A stretch of 64,000 nt of DNA from Anaerocolumna cellulosilytica (GTDB lineage Bacteria; Bacillota; Clostridia; Lachnospirales; Lachnospiraceae). The notes under the pieces were generated by a model. That model made no database searches. It was not told where the DNA came from and was given only the letters and a program-made list of their open reading frames with translations. The stretch lies in assembly GCF_014218335.1 (NCBI RefSeq), contig NZ_AP023367.1, positions 2,605,501-2,669,500 of the forward strand. The letters run 5' to 3'. The translations under genes were made by a program, and so were the position numbers. Positions 17,117 to 25,690 of the stretch are shown here, piece after piece; the first letter of the stretch is position 1, and each line of letters begins with the position of its first letter.

Positions 17117-17183
17117 GGAGGTTGCATTCATATCTTCTAAAAGCAGAATATCCATCCGGCAAATTAGTACATTATCTTAAACA

Positions 17184-17240
17184 TTAACTAGACCTGTTCA
17201 AAATTATACATTAATATGAATAGGTCTAGTTTAATATTTT
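17184..17240 (+). terminator. Terminator after the P-II gene
   Basis: TTAACTAGACCTGTTCA is mirrored by TGAATAGGTCTAGTTTAA ending at 17234, followed by TATTTT. Confidence 0.8.
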
Positions 17241-17362
17241 CTGGTAGTGCTTTATGTCAAGCTATAAAAAAATAAAAAAACAGTGTACGAATTCTTTCTG
17301 ATAAGCTATACTTAGGAAGTATGCAGACAGAGAAGAGCTGTCTGTAATTATTCAACGTATCT

Positions 17363-17408
17363 GAAAGGAGTATGGTCGTAAAATTTAATTTTACAGCCAA
17401 TATTATAC
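17363..17408 (+). promoter_or_regulatory. Split ribosome site: Shine-Dalgarno, hairpin, ATG (ygiQ)
   Basis: A strong GAAAGGAG (17363-17370) lies 38 bases from the family-typical ATG 17409, and there is no other Shine-Dalgarno. Between them GTAAAAT 17378-17384 / ATTTTAC 17388-17394 forms a hairpin that can extend through TATGG/CCAATA. Folding it leaves about six bases between GGAG and ATG, a normal spacing. It may be a single-hairpin relative of the larger element family. Confidence 0.6.
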
Positions 17409-19481
17409 ATGATAAGAGATTTTTTACCGATTTGTAAGGCTGATATGGAAAAACGCGGATGGGACCAGTGTGATTTTGTTTATATTACAGGGGATGCTTA
17501 CGTAGACCATCATTCTTTTGGACCTGCCATAATCAGCAGAGTGTTAGAGAGCCATGGCTTTAAGGTGGGAATTATTCCTCAACCGAACTGGAAGGATGTA
17601 AACAGTATTAAGATACTTGGCACCCCAAGGCTGGGATTTTTAGTCAGCGGAGGGAATATGGATACGATGGTTAACCATTATTCCGTAGCAAAGAAACGTA
17701 GGAAGCAGGATGCTTATTCACCAGGCGGTGTTATGGGCAAAAGACCGGATAGAGCAACCATAGTATATTGTAATTTGATCCGTAAGGTTTATAAAAATTC
17801 TCCCATCGTTATAGGAGGAATTGAGGCAAGTTTAAGAAGATTTGGACATTATGATTATTGGAGTGATTCTGTAAAACGTTCTATATTACTGGATTCTCAG
17901 GCTGATATTATTTCATATGGAATGGGAGAGCATTCTATTGTTGAAATTGCGGAAGCACTTGAGAGCGGACTTGATGTAAAAGATATTACTTTTATTGATG
18001 GAACTGTTTATAAGACAAAGGATTTATCCTCGGTATACGATGCAGTAACCCTGCCATCCTTTGATGATATCTTAAAGAGAAAGAAAGCATTTGCACAAAG
18101 CTTTTTCGTACAATATAGTAATACAGATCCTTATTCAGGAAAGCGGTTGGTAGAAAAGTACAAAGATAATGAATATGTTGTTCAAAATCCTCCCTCTAAG
18201 CCGTTAACGCAAACAGAGATGGACAGGGTGTATTCTCTCCCCTTTATGAGAGATTATCATCCTTCTTATGTGGAACAGGGTGGTATTCCTGCTATAGAAG
18301 AATTGAAATTCAGTTTAATCAGTAATCGTGGCTGTTTTGGAGGGTGCAGTTTTTGTGCCTTAACCTTTCATCAGGGCAGGATTATACAGACCAGAAGTCA
18401 TGAATCCATTCTAGCGGAAGCCAATCATTTGATTTGGGATAAAGACTTTAAAGGATATATAAACGATGTCGGCGGTCCTACAGCCAACTTTAGACATACA
18501 GCCTGTGCGAAGCAGAATACAAAAGGTGCTTGTATCAATAAACAATGTCTATATCCGAAACCTTGCAGTAATTTAAAGATAGACCATTCTGATTATTTGG
18601 TATTGCTTAAAAAACTTCGGGAACTGCCTAATGTAAAGAAAGTATTTGTTCGTTCCGGTATCCGCTTTGATTATTTAATCAATGATTCCGACGACACTTT
18701 TATGAAGGAACTTTGCGAGCACCATATCAGCGGACAGTTAAAAGTAGCACCGGAGCATATCAGTGACAGGGTATTAGATATGATGGGCAAACCCAAGAAT
18801 TCAGTCTATGAAGAATTCATACGAAAATATAAGAGAACCAATGAAAAAGTAGGTAAAAATCAGTTCGTTGTACCTTATCTTATGTCCTCCCATCCTGGGT
18901 CTACCATAAAAGAAGCAGTAGCATTAGCAGAATATCTGCGTGATTTAGGATATATGCCGGAGCAGGTACAGGATTTTTATCCGACTCCCTCCACTATATC
19001 AACCTGTATGTATTATACCGGCTTAGATCCAAGAACCATGCAGGCAGTATATACCCCAAAATCTCCTCATGAAAAAGCTATGCAGAGGGCGTTAATACAA
19101 TACAGGAATCCCAAGAATTATGACCTGGTAGTAGAAGCACTAAACATGGCTAACCGTACTGACTTAATCGGTTTTGATAAGAATTGTCTGATACGTCCAA
19201 AGGCTGGCATAAATCACTACAAAAGAAAGAGCGATGGGAAGTCAAGCAGCGGCAGTAGAGACGGCAGTAAAAAGAATAACCGGAATACGAAGCAAACAAA
19301 AAACTCCAGACAAGATGCTGCTTCCAATACAGGGAAAGGAAATAAAGGCAGCACAAAATCAAATGTTGCCTCAAAAGTAAGCGTAAATGTTAGCAGCAGA
19401 AATACCTTGGATAGAAAGAATAGCGGCAACGGTAAGTCCGTTACAAAATCTTCCAAGAACAGGTCTTCCAAAAGAAAATAA
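17409..19481 (+). CDS. YgiQ family radical SAM protein
   Basis: A 690-residue protein of the UPF0313/YgiQ group. The N-terminal part has [20 protein letters not shown] and [12 protein letters not shown], typical of the family's B12-binding-like domain. The radical SAM cluster motif is CFGGCSFC near residue 311. [14 protein letters not shown] and [15 protein letters not shown] follow. The reaction is not known. The final ~85 residues are a low-complexity basic tail rich in Lys, Ser and Asn, beyond the conserved region. ATG 17409 is the family start, though the only good Shine-Dalgarno lies upstream of a hairpin. No clear terminator separates it from the converging GATase gene. Confidence 0.92.
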   Translation: MIRDFLPICKADMEKRGWDQCDFVYITGDAYVDHHSFGPAIISRVLESHGFKVGIIPQPNWKDVNSIKILGTPRLGFLVSGGNMDTMVNHYSVAKKRRKQDAYSPGGVMGKRPDRATIVYCNLIRKVYKNSPIVIGGIEASLRRFGHYDYWSDSVKRSILLDSQADIISYGMGEHSIVEIAEALESGLDVKDITFIDGTVYKTKDLSSVYDAVTLPSFDDILKRKKAFAQSFFVQYSNTDPYSGKRLVEKYKDNEYVVQNPPSKPLTQTEMDRVYSLPFMRDYHPSYVEQGGIPAIEELKFSLISNRGCFGGCSFCALTFHQGRIIQTRSHESILAEANHLIWDKDFKGYINDVGGPTANFRHTACAKQNTKGACINKQCLYPKPCSNLKIDHSDYLVLLKKLRELPNVKKVFVRSGIRFDYLINDSDDTFMKELCEHHISGQLKVAPEHISDRVLDMMGKPKNSVYEEFIRKYKRTNEKVGKNQFVVPYLMSSHPGSTIKEAVALAEYLRDLGYMPEQVQDFYPTPSTISTCMYYTGLDPRTMQAVYTPKSPHEKAMQRALIQYRNPKNYDLVVEALNMANRTDLIGFDKNCLIRPKAGINHYKRKSDGKSSSGSRDGSKKNNRNTKQTKNSRQDAASNTGKGNKGSTKSNVASKVSVNVSSRNTLDRKNSGNGKSVTKSSKNRSSKRK

Positions 19482-19542
19482 GCCTTTGCAATACCTATAA
19501 AAACAAGTGGATTAGCAGTATACTTAACTTCACTATTCTAAA

Positions 19543-20259
19543 TCATGTATGGTTGCACGCATTAATAAAAGCAATAAATACCTTGGCGGCATCTTTATTG
19601 ACAGCATATAGATGTTCTGGATGCCATTGAACAGCCAGAAAGAACTTGTGATTCGGATGGTAGACAGCTTCAATCAGGTTATCAGATGAGATACCCGCAA
19701 TACGCAATGCCGGTGCAATATCCTTAATTGCCTGGTGATGAAAACTGTTTACCTGAATATAGTCCTTACCTAAGATATCATAAAGAAGGGAGCTTTGTTC
19801 CACAATAACACTGTGGGACAAAACGCTTCTCCCAGATTTTTGGGAATGAGCTATTAATAAATCTGAAGTATATTGGGAATCAATATCCTGATATAAAGTA
19901 CCTCCAAGAAAAACATTAAGTACCTGTATACCCCGGCAAATCCCAAGGATTGGTTTATCGTTCTCCATAGCTATCTGAAATAATTCTTCTTCCATAGTAT
20001 CTCTCTCTGGATAAACAGAGCCGCATCCGAGTAATGTTTCTTCTCCAAAGCGGAAGGGATTAATATCTGGTCCTCCAGTATATAAGAATCCATCGCATAC
20101 ATTTGCTGCAATACGCAGTTCATTTGTATCAGCCATAAGCGGCAGAAGGAGCGGAACACCACCGCCAAAACGTATGGCTTCCAGATAATTATTAGCAATA
20201 CATACTCTGGAATTCTCATAGTCGTAGTGGGGTGTAACTCCAATAATCGGTTTCTTCAT
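19543..20259 (-). CDS. Class I glutamine amidotransferase-like hydrolase (PuuD family)
   Basis: A 238-residue protein. LGICRGIQVLN near residue 108 holds the nucleophilic cysteine and QWHPEHL near 218 the catalytic His-Glu pair. The N-terminus (KPIIGVTPHYDY) and TGGPDINPFRFGE match gamma-glutamyl-GABA hydrolase relatives, which cleave gamma-glutamyl amides; the true substrate here is unknown. AAGGGG sits eight bases before ATG 20259; a second ATG two codons upstream is less well spaced. It follows the aldose-epimerase-like gene by 75 bases on the same strand and may be cotranscribed. Confidence 0.87.
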   Translation of the reverse strand: MKKPIIGVTPHYDYENSRVCIANNYLEAIRFGGGVPLLLPLMADTNELRIAANVCDGFLYTGGPDINPFRFGEETLLGCGSVYPERDTMEEELFQIAMENDKPILGICRGIQVLNVFLGGTLYQDIDSQYTSDLLIAHSQKSGRSVLSHSVIVEQSSLLYDILGKDYIQVNSFHHQAIKDIAPALRIAGISSDNLIEAVYHPNHKFFLAVQWHPEHLYAVNKDAAKVFIAFINACNHT

Positions 20260-20334
20260 TACCATTTCCCCTTACTAAATTTATTTAGTCTCCATTATAA
20301 CCTTTTAATTACATCATACGAATATGATAAATTA

Positions 20335-21216
20335 CTAGTGGATATCTATAGTATATTCAGAAGAAAAGATTTTGCCAGCGTCTAGAACATTTCCCCATTC
20401 TCGTTCTTCTAGGCTTCCATTAAAATGACTGCTGTCACAGCGTCCATACCAGGGTTCAATACAGATGAAAGGAGCATTTTTACCGGCTGGTGACCATAGA
20501 CCGAATAAAGGCGCTTCAAAAGAAACCGTAATATAGGGTTTCTTATTTGGTAAGGTTAAAGATATCTTATGACTCTGATTGTTTTCGAATATAAGAGCAT
20601 CCTTATCAAACATGCCCTGACGTATCGATAACATACCGTTTTCTGTATTTAGTATCTCCGGCTGCTCCTTAACGGCCAGACCTTCCTGATTTATAAGCAG
20701 ATAATTAAGTGGATTTAAGGAATCAAATTGCAGAAAGTAATCTGTTTGATTATCCTCGTCTCTTAAGGGACAAAGAAAAGCCGGATGAGCACCAATAGAA
20801 AAATACATGGTGTCTGTTCCAGAGTTTTTTACTTTCCACAAAACAGTAATCTGCCGGTTACGTAACCGATATCCAATATCCAGTGTAAAATTGAAGGGAT
20901 ACACTTTTTTGGTAGCCTCCGTAGCTGTAAGTTGGAACCATATCTCTGTTTCAGTTACTTCAGTTAATTTAAATTCCATATCTCTGGCAAAACCATGTTG
21001 CGACATGTGATAACTTTTGTTTTTATAAATATAACTCTGATTTTTTAAGCTTCCTACAATAGGAAAGAGAACCGGTGAGTTTCTCTTCCAATAAAGAGGA
21101 TTTCCGCTCCATAAATATTCAGTTGAATTATCAACCGTCTGTATGGATTTTAGTTCAGCACCAAAAGTATCAATACAGAGACACAATTCATTATTTTTTA
21201 AGTAGTGAATTGACAT
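20335..21216 (-). CDS. Aldose 1-epimerase family protein
   Basis: A 293-residue beta-sandwich protein of the galactose-mutarotase superfamily. It starts MSIHYLKNNELCLCIDTFGAEL and has HGFARDMEF near residue 77, GAHPAFLCPL (with a probable catalytic His) near 154, and a C-terminal APFICIEPWYGRCD with the expected acidic residue. This subgroup (LacX/YeaD-like) is thought to interconvert anomers of sugars or sugar phosphates; the substrate is not known. The open frame extends to 21261 through the RNA element, so ATG 21216, with GGGTG five bases before it, is preferred. Confidence 0.88.
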   Translation of the reverse strand: MSIHYLKNNELCLCIDTFGAELKSIQTVDNSTEYLWSGNPLYWKRNSPVLFPIVGSLKNQSYIYKNKSYHMSQHGFARDMEFKLTEVTETEIWFQLTATEATKKVYPFNFTLDIGYRLRNRQITVLWKVKNSGTDTMYFSIGAHPAFLCPLRDEDNQTDYFLQFDSLNPLNYLLINQEGLAVKEQPEILNTENGMLSIRQGMFDKDALIFENNQSHKISLTLPNKKPYITVSFEAPLFGLWSPAGKNAPFICIEPWYGRCDSSHFNGSLEEREWGNVLDAGKIFSSEYTIDIH

Positions 21217-21321
21217 AATAACACCCATTGACACATCCGCTAACAGATGTATCACTGCCACAATTATAAAATATGAAAATCATTACGTGGCATTCCTTTC
21301 TTCTATTTATTCTTTTATAAT
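21217..21321 (-). promoter_or_regulatory. Start-codon-proximal RNA element, copy 8 (aldose epimerase gene)
   Basis: Minus strand: GAAAGGA (21300-21294), hairpin 1 GCCAC (21291-21287) / GTGGC (21261-21257), hairpin 2 TGATACATC (21254-21246) / GATGTGTCA (21237-21229). Upstream ATTATAAAA (21321-21313) is fully complementary to loop segment TTTTATAAT (21271-21263). This pairing has a sequence unrelated to the UUCUUUCA type of other copies. GGGTG precedes ATG 21216. Confidence 0.82.
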
Positions 21322-21467
21322 GTCTATGCAGTCCTGCTTTCTATAAGCCGGTAGACTGCCCATAAATGAATTATCCTAAGAATACTTTGTTCACTTATTA
21401 CGCATATTGTAACATGTGATACTCATATTTACTATATAAAATTTGTAAGCTAAAAAATACCAATGTA

Positions 21468-21497
21468 TTGCCAAAACAATCATAGGTCTGCTATAAT
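21468..21497 (+). promoter_or_regulatory. Promoter of yqeG-aroK-aroQ
   Basis: TTGCCA (21468-21473), an 18-base spacer and a consensus TATAAT (21492-21497), 64 bases upstream of the yqeG start. Confidence 0.75.
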
Positions 21498-21561
21498 AAA
21501 TTGGAATACAGGGATACTGCTGTGGCAGATGTCTATGTAACAAATATTCTGGAGGTTTTCA

Positions 21562-22071
21562 ATGTTGCGGATATTTTACCCGAATGAATGTGCAGATTCT
21601 GCATATGTAATTGACTATAAAGCACTGTACGAACAGGGATACAAAGGTTTGCTGTTTGATATAGACAACACCTTGGTAGAACACGGAGCCAACGCCGACG
21701 AGAGAGCAGTTAACCTGATAAAAGATTTGCGGGACATAGGTTTTAAAATTTGCTTCATATCCAATAACCATGAAGAAAGAGTAAAGCGGTTTAATAAGGA
21801 CATTAAAGCAAAATATATTTATGATGCTAATAAACCCTTAAAAAAAAGTTATTATAAGGCCTTAAAACTTATGGGCACGAAACCTTCTAATACGATTTTT
21901 GTTGGTGATCAGTTATTTACAGATGTTTGGGGAGCAAAGAGGGCAGGGCTTAAAAGCTTTTTTGTAAAACCTATAGGACCGGAAAAAGAAATACAGATTG
22001 TTATAAAGCGTTATTTGGAGCGTGTTGTCTTGTATTTTTACCGAAAAGAAAAGCGATACTATAAAATTTAA
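21562..22071 (+). CDS. yqeG: YqeG family HAD-type phosphatase
   Basis: A 169-residue HAD superfamily protein. LLFDIDNTLVEHGA near residue 31 is motif I with the nucleophilic aspartate, ICFISNN is motif II, and GDQLFTDVWGAKRAG near 116 holds motifs III/IV. YqeG proteins are conserved in Firmicutes and assigned as HAD subfamily IIIA phosphatases; the substrate is not settled. GGAGG lies six bases before the ATG. It leads the yqeG-aroK-aroQ group, with 23 bases to aroK. Confidence 0.9.
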   Translation: MLRIFYPNECADSAYVIDYKALYEQGYKGLLFDIDNTLVEHGANADERAVNLIKDLRDIGFKICFISNNHEERVKRFNKDIKAKYIYDANKPLKKSYYKALKLMGTKPSNTIFVGDQLFTDVWGAKRAGLKSFFVKPIGPEKEIQIVIKRYLERVVLYFYRKEKRYYKI

Positions 22072-22094
22072 TATTTACCACGGAGAACATAAAT

Positions 22095-22610
22095 ATGAAC
22101 AATATTATACTGATTGGTTTTATGGGCAGTGGAAAGACAAGCATAGGTACCTTATTGGCAAGAAAGCTTTCCTATGATTTTATGGATACAGATCAGTTAA
22201 TCGAAAAAAGAGCAGGTAAAAGCATTAAGGAAATCTTTGCATTAGATGGCGAAGAGCACTTTCGTAAAATGGAGACAGATGAAATCCTTTCTATGCAGGA
22301 CTATTTACAGCATACGGTTCTGTCAGTTGGCGGCGGTCTCCCCATACGGACAGGAAATGCAGAGATATTAAGGAAATTAGGCACAGTAGTTTTTTTGAAG
22401 GCTCATATAGATACCCTAAAAGCAAGGTTAGCCGGAGATACCAAAAGACCCTTGTTATCCGGTGAGGAATGGGATAAGAAAGTAACTCTACTATTGCAAA
22501 GTAGAGAACCAGTATATGAAAATGCTGCTCATCTTATAATTACTACTGATTCGAAATGCTTTGAAGAAATACTTGATGAGATACTAGAGAAAATAGTAGA
22601 ACCTATTTAA
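22095..22610 (+). CDS. aroK: Shikimate kinase
   Basis: A 171-residue P-loop kinase that phosphorylates shikimate at the 3-hydroxyl. Walker A is GFMGSGKTS (residues 8-16), followed by the shikimate-binding DTDQLIEKRAGKSIKEIF, FRKMET, and GGGLPIR near 81. TKRPLL belongs to the lid region. It shares the aromatic pathway with aroQ next door and with aroF and aroA in the other cluster. A CGGAGAA site precedes the ATG. Confidence 0.95.
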   Translation: MNNIILIGFMGSGKTSIGTLLARKLSYDFMDTDQLIEKRAGKSIKEIFALDGEEHFRKMETDEILSMQDYLQHTVLSVGGGLPIRTGNAEILRKLGTVVFLKAHIDTLKARLAGDTKRPLLSGEEWDKKVTLLLQSREPVYENAAHLIITTDSKCFEEILDEILEKIVEPI

Positions 22611-22615
22611 AAAAT

Positions 22616-22705
22616 ATAGAAAGGACGCCACATAACGATTATTATAGCCTTTTCTATTTGTGGCAGTATCTCAGGCTAGCCTGTGATATGTATAAGGGTA
22701 TAGAT
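22616..22705 (+). promoter_or_regulatory. Start-codon-proximal RNA element, copy 9 (aroQ)
   Basis: GAAAGGA at 22619-22625, hairpin 1 GCCACA 22627-22632 / TGTGGC 22659-22664, and hairpin 2 TATCTCAGG 22667-22675 / CCTGTGATA 22680-22688 with one mismatch. Loop CCTTTTCTAT (22648-22657) is complementary, with one bulge, to ATAGAAAGG (22616-22624). Here the loop would pair with the first Shine-Dalgarno itself. AAGGG precedes ATG 22706. Confidence 0.8.
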
Positions 22706-23140
22706 ATGAAAATATTAGTTATAAACGGGCCTAATATTAATTTTCTGGGTATCCGTGAGAAGAGCATATACGGTAATCAAGATTTTAAGTATCTCCTTGA
22801 AATTCTGGAGAAGAAGGCAACAGAAGAAGAAATTACTATTGACACCTATCAAAGTAATGTAGAGGGATATATTATAGACAGGCTTCAAGAGGCATATTCT
22901 GACGGAACGCAGGGAATAATTATTAACCCGGGAGCATTTACCCATTATAGCTACGCCATACGTGATGCATTGGCTTCTCTTGATATACCTAAAATCGAAG
23001 TACATATCTCTAATGTACATAAGAGAGAAGAATTCAGGCATATATCTGTAACTGCACCTGTGTGTACCGGGCAAATTATTGGACTGGGATTGCAAGGATA
23101 TTTACTTGCAGTAGATGCACTAAAACAAATAGTAGCGTAG
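22706..23140 (+). CDS. aroQ: 3-dehydroquinate dehydratase, type II
   Basis: A 144-residue enzyme, the standard type II size, that dehydrates 3-dehydroquinate. It opens KILVINGPNINFLGIRE with the catalytic tyrosine in SIYGNQ, and has NPGAFTHYSYAIRDAL near residue 75 and EVHISNVHKREEFRH near 99 with the catalytic histidine. The open frame reaches back to TTG 22658 inside the RNA element, but ATG 22706 matches the family start. It lies 95 bases downstream of aroK. Confidence 0.96.
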   Translation: MKILVINGPNINFLGIREKSIYGNQDFKYLLEILEKKATEEEITIDTYQSNVEGYIIDRLQEAYSDGTQGIIINPGAFTHYSYAIRDALASLDIPKIEVHISNVHKREEFRHISVTAPVCTGQIIGLGLQGYLLAVDALKQIVA

Positions 23141-23316
23141 TAATGCAGTTATTTCATGTAACAAATATAACTGTATGAATACTATGCCATATTTGTTTGA
23201 ATTTTCGGATTCGTTCAATTTTTATATTTTTTTTCGAATTAAGAAAAAATAGTTGAAAAAAGTTGTCGGATAATATAAACTATAGAGTAGTTAATTTAAG
23301 GAGGAAAATATCATTT

Positions 23317-23874
23317 ATGGTATCAGCAGGCGATTTTAGAAATGGCTTAACAATCGAAATGGACAATAATATATATCAAGTTATTGAATTCCAGCACGTA
23401 AAACCCGGTAAAGGAGCTGCGTTTGTTCGAACAAAATTAAGAAATATAAAGAGTGGCGGTGTTGTTGAAAAAACTTTTAGACCAACTGAGAAGTGTCCAC
23501 AGGCTCACATCGAACGTTCTGATATGCAATACTTATATCAGGATGGAGATTTATTCCATTTTATGGATATAAATACTTATGATCAGTTTGCATTAAACGA
23601 AGATGCAATTGGTGATTCTTTGAAATTTGTAAAAGAAAACGATATGGTTAAAATGCTTTCCCATAACAATCAAGTATTTGCAATTGAACCACCTTTATTT
23701 GTGGAATTAGTTATTACAGATACAGAACCAGGCTTCAAGGGAGATACTGCTACAGGTGCAACTAAACCTGCTGTTGTTGAAACCGGTGCAACCGTTTATG
23801 TTCCTTTATTCGTAGAACAGGGCGACAAAATAAGTATTGATACCAGAACTGGTGATTATTTAAAACGAGTATAA
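23317..23874 (+). CDS. efp: Translation elongation factor P
   Basis: 185 residues, exactly the usual EF-P length, starting [40 protein letters not shown] near residues 26-40 carries the lysine that some bacteria modify, and GDYLKRV is at the C-terminus. EF-P binds ribosomes stalled at proline runs and promotes peptide-bond formation. AAGGAGG is 12 bases from ATG 23317, rather far, but no better start exists; the frame upstream to 23263 is not conserved in the family. Confidence 0.96.
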   Translation: MVSAGDFRNGLTIEMDNNIYQVIEFQHVKPGKGAAFVRTKLRNIKSGGVVEKTFRPTEKCPQAHIERSDMQYLYQDGDLFHFMDINTYDQFALNEDAIGDSLKFVKENDMVKMLSHNNQVFAIEPPLFVELVITDTEPGFKGDTATGATKPAVVETGATVYVPLFVEQGDKISIDTRTGDYLKRV

Positions 23875-23898
23875 AAGTATATCAAGTTTATTAAAAAC

Positions 23899-23943
23899 GT
23901 ACCCCAAAGAAAACCGGTGTTTTCAATGGGGTACTTATTTTTT
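23899..23943 (+). terminator. Terminator after efp
   Basis: GTACCCC (23899-23905) pairs with GGGGTAC (23928-23934), with inner GAAAAC/GTTTTC pairing, followed by TTATTTTTT. Confidence 0.9.
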
Positions 23944-24005
23944 GCAGGATTAGTTATAGACAGTATATGGGGAGCAAAGCCACAGCAGCCGTTAATAAGT
24001 TCCGA

Positions 24006-24320
24006 TTATAAAAAGGTCATAATCCATTTACAAGAGTCCTTAAAAAATATAAGTTTTACATCATGTGAAAAACCCTGACATATAATCGTGCATCCATATT
24101 CTATTGATTGTATGCCGGAGTAATTTTTGGTTTCTGCGTATTTAACGTGTATCTTATCAATTGTCTGCAATTCGTCATTTTCATCAATAAATTTTATCAT
24201 ACGAGGAATAGATTTACCAGTACTAGTAAACCAGCAATCACAAGCAATTTCCTTTTGTGTTCCTTTAATATCACCTGAATTTGTTCCTTGTGTATTTATT
24301 CCAATCCCAAAGGCAGACAT
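24006..24320 (-). CDS. Small protein of unknown function downstream of a Y-family polymerase
   Basis: 104 residues; I do not recognise the family. It starts MSAFGIGINTQGTNSGDIKG and is rich in isolated strand-like segments (CDCWFTSTGKSIPRMIKFID, QTIDKIHVKYAE), with three to four cysteines and no signal peptide or membrane segment. AAAGGAG lies eight bases before ATG 24320, and the gene begins 14 bases after the polymerase stop, so the two are surely cotranscribed under the LexA-like sites at 25624-25664. By position it takes the place of the small YolD-type accessory gene seen beside UmuC in other Firmicutes, but it does not look like YolD. Confidence 0.75.
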   Translation of the reverse strand: MSAFGIGINTQGTNSGDIKGTQKEIACDCWFTSTGKSIPRMIKFIDENDELQTIDKIHVKYAETKNYSGIQSIEYGCTIICQGFSHDVKLIFFKDSCKWIMTFL

Positions 24321-24334
24321 ATAAGGTTCTCCTT

Positions 24335-25603
24335 TCAACAGTTGTCTATTTTTAATTTATCATAATCCACTGTACGTTTTTCTCTTGATATTCCACCGGA
24401 CATGTGATCTATCTGACTTTTTATAAATACAGCCCTTTTTAATGAATCTATTCCATATCTTCCTCGTATAGTATCAACCATAATATCTGCATATTCTAGT
24501 TTTTCATAGTCCTCATTATCAAACATGTTCATTTGCCTAGTAAAATCGTAATCTTTTAATCGACTTGTATGGATTCCAAGATGACGAATAGGATTTCCAC
24601 CCCATGATTCATTAAATAGATTACATGAGATTTTATAGATTTCCTTTGTTATGTTGGTCGCATTCATCAAAACAGTTTGGTGAGACATGTAATTAAAATC
24701 ACAATCTTTAATACCTATAGCAATGACCTCCGCTTTAACATTATCTTTTCGCAACCTAGCAGATACTGTTTCAGCTAGGGCTAAAAGGACAATGTAAGCA
24801 TCCTTTGCATCCGTAACATCGTATGGGATTGTAGTGCTATTTCCGTATCCCTTTTGTGGGGGTGTTTCCGATGCGACGGAAGAAAAGTCATAACCATTAG
24901 CAAATCCCCATACAATCTCCCCATGCTTTTTTAGATGTGCTTTTAATATATTTGGATTTGCATTAGCCAGTTCACCAATTGTTTTTATTCCAAGGTTAAA
25001 AAGTTTCTTGGTTGTTGCCCTCCCTACAAAAAATAATTCACTGACTGGCAACGGCCACATTTTATCTTTAATCTCTTCTGGAAAAAGAGTGTGTACAAGG
25101 TCTGGCTTTTTGAAGTCAGAAGCCATCTTCGCCAGTAACTTATTTGACGAAACACCGATGTTAACCGTAAATCCCAATTCGTCGCGTATTCTATTCTTTA
25201 TCAAATTAGCAACAACAACAGGAGCTCCCCACAAGCACTCTGTTCCAGTCATATCGATAAAAGCCTCGTCAATGGAATACTGTTCTACGTCAGGAGTGTA
25301 TTCGCGAAGAATGTTCATAAATGCAACAGAAGATTTCTCATATAAGCTGTAATTAGGTGGCACTAATATAAGCTCTGGACATTTTTGCTTTGCCTCCAAG
25401 ATGCTCTCTCCGGTTTGGATGCTATACTTTTTAGCTGGTATTGATTTTGCCAATATAATACCATGTCTCATAGTCACATCCCCACCAACGGCTGATACCA
25501 TTTCTCTTAAATCTTGATTGCTGCCAAGATGCTTTATCCTGTAGACAGCTTCCCAACTTAAAAATGCAGAATTAACGTCAATATGAAAAATTATTTTCTC
25601 CAT
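24335..25603 (-). CDS. Y-family DNA polymerase (DinB/UmuC type)
   Basis: A 422-residue translesion polymerase. IIFHIDVNSAFLSWEAVYR at the N-terminus supplies the first catalytic aspartate, YSIDEAFIDMTG near residue 113 the DE pair, and NIGVSSNKLLAKMASDFKKP near 157 the fingers/palm region. A helix-hairpin-helix region (KLFNLGIKTIGELANANP) and a C-terminal little-finger domain follow. No clear clamp-binding motif was picked out. Two LexA-like sites lie between this gene and the upstream yedK-like gene, so damage induction is likely. The small unknown gene follows after 14 bases. Confidence 0.92.
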   Translation of the reverse strand: MEKIIFHIDVNSAFLSWEAVYRIKHLGSNQDLREMVSAVGGDVTMRHGIILAKSIPAKKYSIQTGESILEAKQKCPELILVPPNYSLYEKSSVAFMNILREYTPDVEQYSIDEAFIDMTGTECLWGAPVVVANLIKNRIRDELGFTVNIGVSSNKLLAKMASDFKKPDLVHTLFPEEIKDKMWPLPVSELFFVGRATTKKLFNLGIKTIGELANANPNILKAHLKKHGEIVWGFANGYDFSSVASETPPQKGYGNSTTIPYDVTDAKDAYIVLLALAETVSARLRKDNVKAEVIAIGIKDCDFNYMSHQTVLMNATNITKEIYKISCNLFNESWGGNPIRHLGIHTSRLKDYDFTRQMNMFDNEDYEKLEYADIMVDTIRGRYGIDSLKRAVFIKSQIDHMSGGISREKRTVDYDKLKIDNC

Positions 25604-25623
25604 TTCACTACCTCATATATATC

Positions 25624-25664
25624 AGAACGTTTGTTTGTTCTAAATTATAGCAAACAGATGTTCT
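25624..25664 (-). promoter_or_regulatory. Two LexA (SOS) box-like sites
   Basis: GAAC-GTTT-GTTT (25625-25636) and AAAC-AGAT-GTTC (25652-25663) each differ by one core base from the Gram-positive LexA pattern GAAC-N4-GTTC. They lie in the 87 bases between the yedK-like stop and the polymerase start. Assignment is by pattern only. Confidence 0.6.
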
Positions 25665-25690
25665 TGTGTAAAGAGGAATTAAATGTATAT

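Noticed and set aside
17372-17437. A 21-codon open frame starting ATG-GTC one base after the ygiQ Shine-Dalgarno, overlapping the ygiQ start.
   Set aside because: The GGAG is only one base from this ATG, too close for initiation, and its codons form the hairpin. I treat it as chance, though an uncharged leader peptide cannot be excluded.
21520-21561. TGTGGCAG in the yqeG leader as an element copy.
   Set aside because: No GCCACA partner, no upstream GAAAGGA and no hairpin 2; an ordinary GGAGG is present.
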